A stretch of DNA of 64,000 bases from Paenibacillus timonensis (GTDB lineage Bacteria; Bacillota; Bacilli; Paenibacillales; Paenibacillaceae): contig NZ_JAKSXN010000007.1 in the NCBI RefSeq assembly GCF_022427145.1, positions 58,781 through 122,780 on the forward strand, read 5' to 3'. Below, piece after piece: positions 62,251-64,000 of this stretch. A program made the translations under genes and the position numbers. Within the stretch, counting starts at the first letter, position 1. Each line of letters starts with the position of its first letter. The notes under the pieces are model-generated. The model did not search any database and was not told the origin of the DNA. It saw nothing but the letters and a program-made list of their open reading frames with translations.

Positions 62251-62766
62251 TTATTCGACGAGATATCCGGCAGCGATGACGTCCTTTTTGCTTAACACAA
62301 CCGAACCCAGCTCTTTTTTCACACTGATCAAGTGAGAACCATTCGTTACGACGGATGTCGTATCTCCGTCCTTAAGGTTCGAGGCGTTTAGACTAAACGC
62401 GATTTCGTTCCCCGCCCTAACGACGTACACATTCGGCGTGTCTTGGGATGACGATGCCGAAAGCCGGGTGTTCGCTGCGACCAGCTCAGATAAGGTGATC
62501 CAGTCTTTCTTTGAACTGAAAGAGATGGATTTGGTTGCTGCATCGTAGGTCGTTTCGTAATTGAACAAGCTGGCAGCATCACGGATGGGGACATACGTCG
62601 CTCCGTTAAAGACCAACGCATCCGCGGTGAGTTTGGTCTGGCCATTGACCACGAAATTGAAATATTTGATGGTGGCTTTGACCGCCTTTGCTGCAGGTGC
62701 GGCAGCCGCGACCGATGCGGATCCTAATAAGGCGCAGGCCGTAACCGCGAGAATTAGTTTTTTCAT
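62251..62766 (-). CDS. Secreted protein with copper-amine-oxidase N-terminal (stalk) domain
   Basis: 171 residues. Signal peptide MKKLILAVTACALLGSASVAAA. Residues 35-90 hold one stalk-type repeat (KLTADALVFNGATYVPIRDAASLFNYETTYD), a non-catalytic fold common in Paenibacillus surface proteins. The remaining 80 residues have no recognised motif. Two other window genes (17641, 51081) carry the same domain fused to enzymes; here it stands alone. ATG 62766 follows GGAGGAATTCTT. It lies in the region inserted after trmD. Confidence 0.78.
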   Translation of the reverse strand: MKKLILAVTACALLGSASVAAAAPAAKAVKATIKYFNFVVNGQTKLTADALVFNGATYVPIRDAASLFNYETTYDAATKSISFSSKKDWITLSELVAANTRLSASSSQDTPNVYVVRAGNEIAFSLNASNLKDGDTTSVVTNGSHLISVKKELGSVVLSKKDVIAAGYLVE

Positions 62767-62905
62767 AAGAATTCCTCCAATCACTTTTCGTCTTTAAAAA
62801 ATATTACCCGGAAGTTTATTCCATGACATAGGATTTGTGGGTTATTTTGGAGGGGGAATGGTAAGACGAAAGGACTAGAGGCGGCGAACATGATATACTG
62901 TAACA

Positions 62906-63056
62906 GTAGTGGGCAATGTTTGAAGGTCCTTCTGCGGGTGTGCGCCTAACTCTTGCGAGGGGGCGCGCCTATGCCTTATAATGGTTATACCGCATTTGTC
63001 GACCGTTGGATGTACATTTGGACGAACGTTGATTTAACGCGGAACCTCCGCGTTTT
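62906..63056 (+). ncRNA. Candidate structured non-coding RNA upstream of tRNA-Pro
   Basis: A TATACT -10 box (62894-62899; weak -35) precedes a segment able to fold as a three-way junction. TGCG (62933-62936) pairs with CGCA (62991-62994), enclosing GGTGTGC/GCGCGCC (62937-62969) and TATAA-TGG-TTATA (62977-62989). A terminator hairpin ACGCGG/CCGCGT with TTTTT ends at about 63056. A frame opening at ATG 62971 runs through the terminator and the tRNA, so it is not credible as a gene. No known RNA family recognised. Confidence 0.35.
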
Positions 63057-63062
63057 TATTAT

Positions 63063-63136
63063 CGGGGTATGGCGCAGTCAGGTAGCGCGCACCCTTGGGG
63101 TGGGTGAGGCCGTGGGTTCGAATCCCGCTACTCCGA
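63063..63136 (+). tRNA. tRNA-Pro (anticodon GGG)
   Basis: 74 nt folding as a full cloverleaf: acceptor CGGGGTA/TACTCCG, D arm GCGC...GCGC, anticodon stem CACCC/GGGTG with loop TTGGGGT (anticodon GGG), variable loop, T arm GTGGG-TTCGAAT-CCCGC, discriminator A. CCA is not encoded. The 3' half is repeated at 63890-63939. Confidence 0.95.
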
Positions 63137-63137
63137 T
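63081..63137 (+). repeat. 57-bp direct repeat, copy 1 (tRNA-Pro 3' part; attL-like)
   Basis: From the D-loop GGTAGC through the last base of the tRNA plus one T. Identical to 63883-63939 except for one base (G63087 versus T63889). Confidence 0.9.
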
Positions 63138-63365
63138 TTTTCCTTAATTATCAAAGGTTTTGGCTACTTTTATAAGGCATAAAAGAAAGTGGACAGAGGT
63201 AGAAACAGTTTTGCAAATACAGACTACACCTAACAGATTGACATCTGCCGAAGGGAGTGGTCTTTTTTGTTGCTTAAATTTGGGATTAAATCGTTTATCG
63301 AGGATTACCAAGTTAGATAAGATGATGGGAATGGTTAAGATTTATCAACTTCATGATGGTTTAAC

Positions 63366-63394
63366 TCAACATACTGCCACTTTTATGCTATAAT
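63366..63394 (+). promoter_or_regulatory. Promoter of the putative antitoxin RNA
   Basis: TCAACA (63366-63371), 17 bp including an extended TGC, TATAAT (63389-63394). Confidence 0.75.
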
Positions 63395-63400
63395 ACATTA

Positions 63401-63540
63401 AACGAAGTTTTAAATGCTAAACGGAGCCGTGCGGCTAACACGACTCCATAGCAATAGCCGCTTTTAAGGGCGGTAGACTTAATAGGAATGATTTAGAAAT
63501 TAGACCGAAACCTTTCCCGAGGGCGGTCTATTTCTTTTGG
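63401..63540 (+). ncRNA. Putative type I antitoxin RNA
   Basis: Plus-strand transcript predicted from the promoter at 63366-63394 to the bidirectional hairpin TAGACCG/CGGTCTA (63501-63530) and TTTCTTTT. It converges on the toxin mRNA and overlaps its stop codon and 3' end, with internal hairpins (CCGC-TTTTAAGG-GCGG at 63458-63473 region). The arrangement, two converging RNAs sharing a terminator, is like RatA/TxpA and the Fst par locus. Confidence 0.5.
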
Positions 63541-63638
63541 CCGATAAGCGCCAAAACGATTGCTATAACCAGTGTCAGTAGTGCAACAATAAGTGCACCG
63601 AAACCGATCATGATCGTTAAAGCGTCTTTAACTTCCAT
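63528..63638 (-). CDS. Holin-like small hydrophobic toxin (type I TA candidate)
   Basis: 36 residues: MEVKDALTIMIGFGALIV at the start, then LLTLVIAIVLALIGQKK. This is the one-helix layout with acidic N-terminus and lysine tail of the putative holin-like toxins (TxpA/BsrG-like) of Firmicutes. GGGAGGTGA lies 4-5 nt before the ATG, and CTCCC-AGAA-GGGAG just upstream can fold over it, hiding the ribosome site as in other type I toxins. A -10 box with extended TGG (TATAAT, 63702-63707 on this strand) gives a 5' leader of about 57 nt. Confidence 0.7.
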   Translation of the reverse strand: MEVKDALTIMIGFGALIVALLTLVIAIVLALIGQKK

Positions 63639-63701
63639 GGCGTCACCTCCCTTCTGGGAGATTAGCCGACCGCCCTTGCAGCCTATTCTATCGCTTGTTT
63701 G

Positions 63702-63707
63702 ATTATA
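63702..63707 (-). promoter_or_regulatory. Extended -10 promoter of the toxin mRNA
   Basis: Minus-strand TGGTATAAT; no good -35 hexamer is visible 17 bp upstream. Confidence 0.55.
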
Positions 63708-63882
63708 CCATATTTTGTAGATGAGGGGCGACAGGAACCTATAATGCCGTTGTAGTGGAGAGCAATAATGGAGTAAACGAGCCGAGTGTACATTGGGCAA
63801 CGTTGTAATCATGATTGGGTTGTAGTCTTGATTGGAAAAACGTCTGCAAACCCTTGATACTATGGAGTCACAGTCGGGGGAT

Positions 63883-63939
63883 GGTAGCTCGCACCCTTGG
63901 GGTGGGTGAGGCCGTGGGTTCGAATCCCGCTACTCCGAT
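63883..63939 (+). repeat. 57-bp direct repeat, copy 2 (partial tRNA-Pro; attR-like)
   Basis: Carries the anticodon arm, T arm and acceptor 3' strand of tRNA-Pro, but the sequence before it does not supply a normal 5' acceptor or D arm (CAGTCGGGGGATGGTAGCTC), so it should not make a functional tRNA. Confidence 0.88.
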
Positions 63940-63952
63940 CCAAAGCAAACCG

Positions 63953-63997
63953 AAGAAACAGACAAATTCATCGTGAATTTTGTCTGTTTCTTTTTTG
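63953..63997 (+). terminator. Rho-independent terminator after the partial tRNA
   Basis: Stem AAGAAACAGACAAA...TTCA / TGAA...TTTGTCTGTTTCTT followed by TTTTTTG. Confidence 0.9.
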
Positions 63998-64000
63998 TGC

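Larger units (their letters stand above)
63137..63939. mobile_element. AT-rich insert between tRNA-Pro repeats (possible mini integrative element or remnant)
   Basis: About 750 bp of clearly lower GC than the flanks, bounded by the intact tRNA-Pro and a second copy of its 3' half. This is the usual footprint of integration at a tRNA 3' end. It encodes the toxin-antitoxin candidate at 63401-63707 and no integrase. A terminator just beyond the second copy (63953) looks like the displaced original tRNA terminator. 63137-63365 holds no gene I can support. Confidence 0.5.

Noticed and set aside
62953..63147. 64-codon frame reading through the terminator hairpin and the whole tRNA-Pro
   Set aside because: A coding sequence across a tRNA gene and a terminator is not credible; the region is better explained as RNA.
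63860..63938. Second functional tRNA-Pro
   Set aside because: The 3' half is intact, but the preceding sequence does not form a normal D arm and the acceptor pairing is poor; treated as a partial copy.
1..64000. CRISPR arrays, transposase genes, replication origins and secondary-metabolite clusters
   Set aside because: None was seen on reading the window; the only mobile signature is the tRNA-Pro repeat pair.

Overview
The window looks like chromosome of an endospore-forming Paenibacillaceae bacterium (Paenibacillus or a close relative). The base composition is moderately GC-rich. Start sites carry strong AAGGAGG-type ribosome binding sites, with GTG and TTG starts common. The right half has the Bacillales housekeeping order rsmD-coaD-ylbJ-ylbL-tmcAL-yceD-rpmF-fapR-plsX-fabHDG-acpP-fabF-rnc-smc-ftsY-ylxM-ffh-rpsP-khpA-rimM-trmD, including the sporulation gene ylbJ.

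Left part (1-37550) is an accessory and metabolic region in short units. 1-5178 is the end of an exopolysaccharide cluster: nucleotide-sugar dehydrogenase, a PilZ-GT2 synthase, a membrane-anchored deacetylase-like protein and a class D-like sortase. 5280-16447 holds a GH36 alpha-galactosidase, an ECF41 sigma factor with its carboxymuconolactone-decarboxylase-like partner, a chemoreceptor, a MarR/DHA2 drug-efflux pair, and a LacI/cellobiose phosphorylase pair with matching operators. 16546-37552 carries envelope proteins, three further transporters of the MFS and MMPL types, a HelD-type RNA polymerase motor, rpiA, a LytTR regulator, a glucosaminidase and several small unknown proteins.

Right part (37855-62199) makes acyl-ACP and phospholipid precursors (fapR regulon, with a FapR box), matures RNA and ribosomes (rsmD, rnc, rimM, trmD, tmcAL, rpmF, rpsP), segregates chromosomes (smc) and targets membrane proteins (ffh, ftsY). 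A serine hydrolase with degenerate repeats interrupts rnc-smc. trmD is not followed by rplS; instead there are a stalk-domain protein, a structured non-coding stretch, tRNA-Pro(GGG), and an AT-rich 0.75-kb insert bounded by a 57-bp repeat of the tRNA 3' half. The insert carries a type I toxin-antitoxin candidate.

Main items for a second look: (i) a probable CsfG-type sporulation sRNA upstream of rsmD; (ii) an uncharacterised small RNA facing the helD 5' leader; (iii) two genes, fapR and a small membrane protein, whose best start codons are ATC and ATT with perfectly placed ribosome binding sites; (iv) the tRNA-Pro mini-island with its toxin; (v) an ECF41 target promoter read directly from sequence. 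All assignments come from reading the sequence; no database search was possible.
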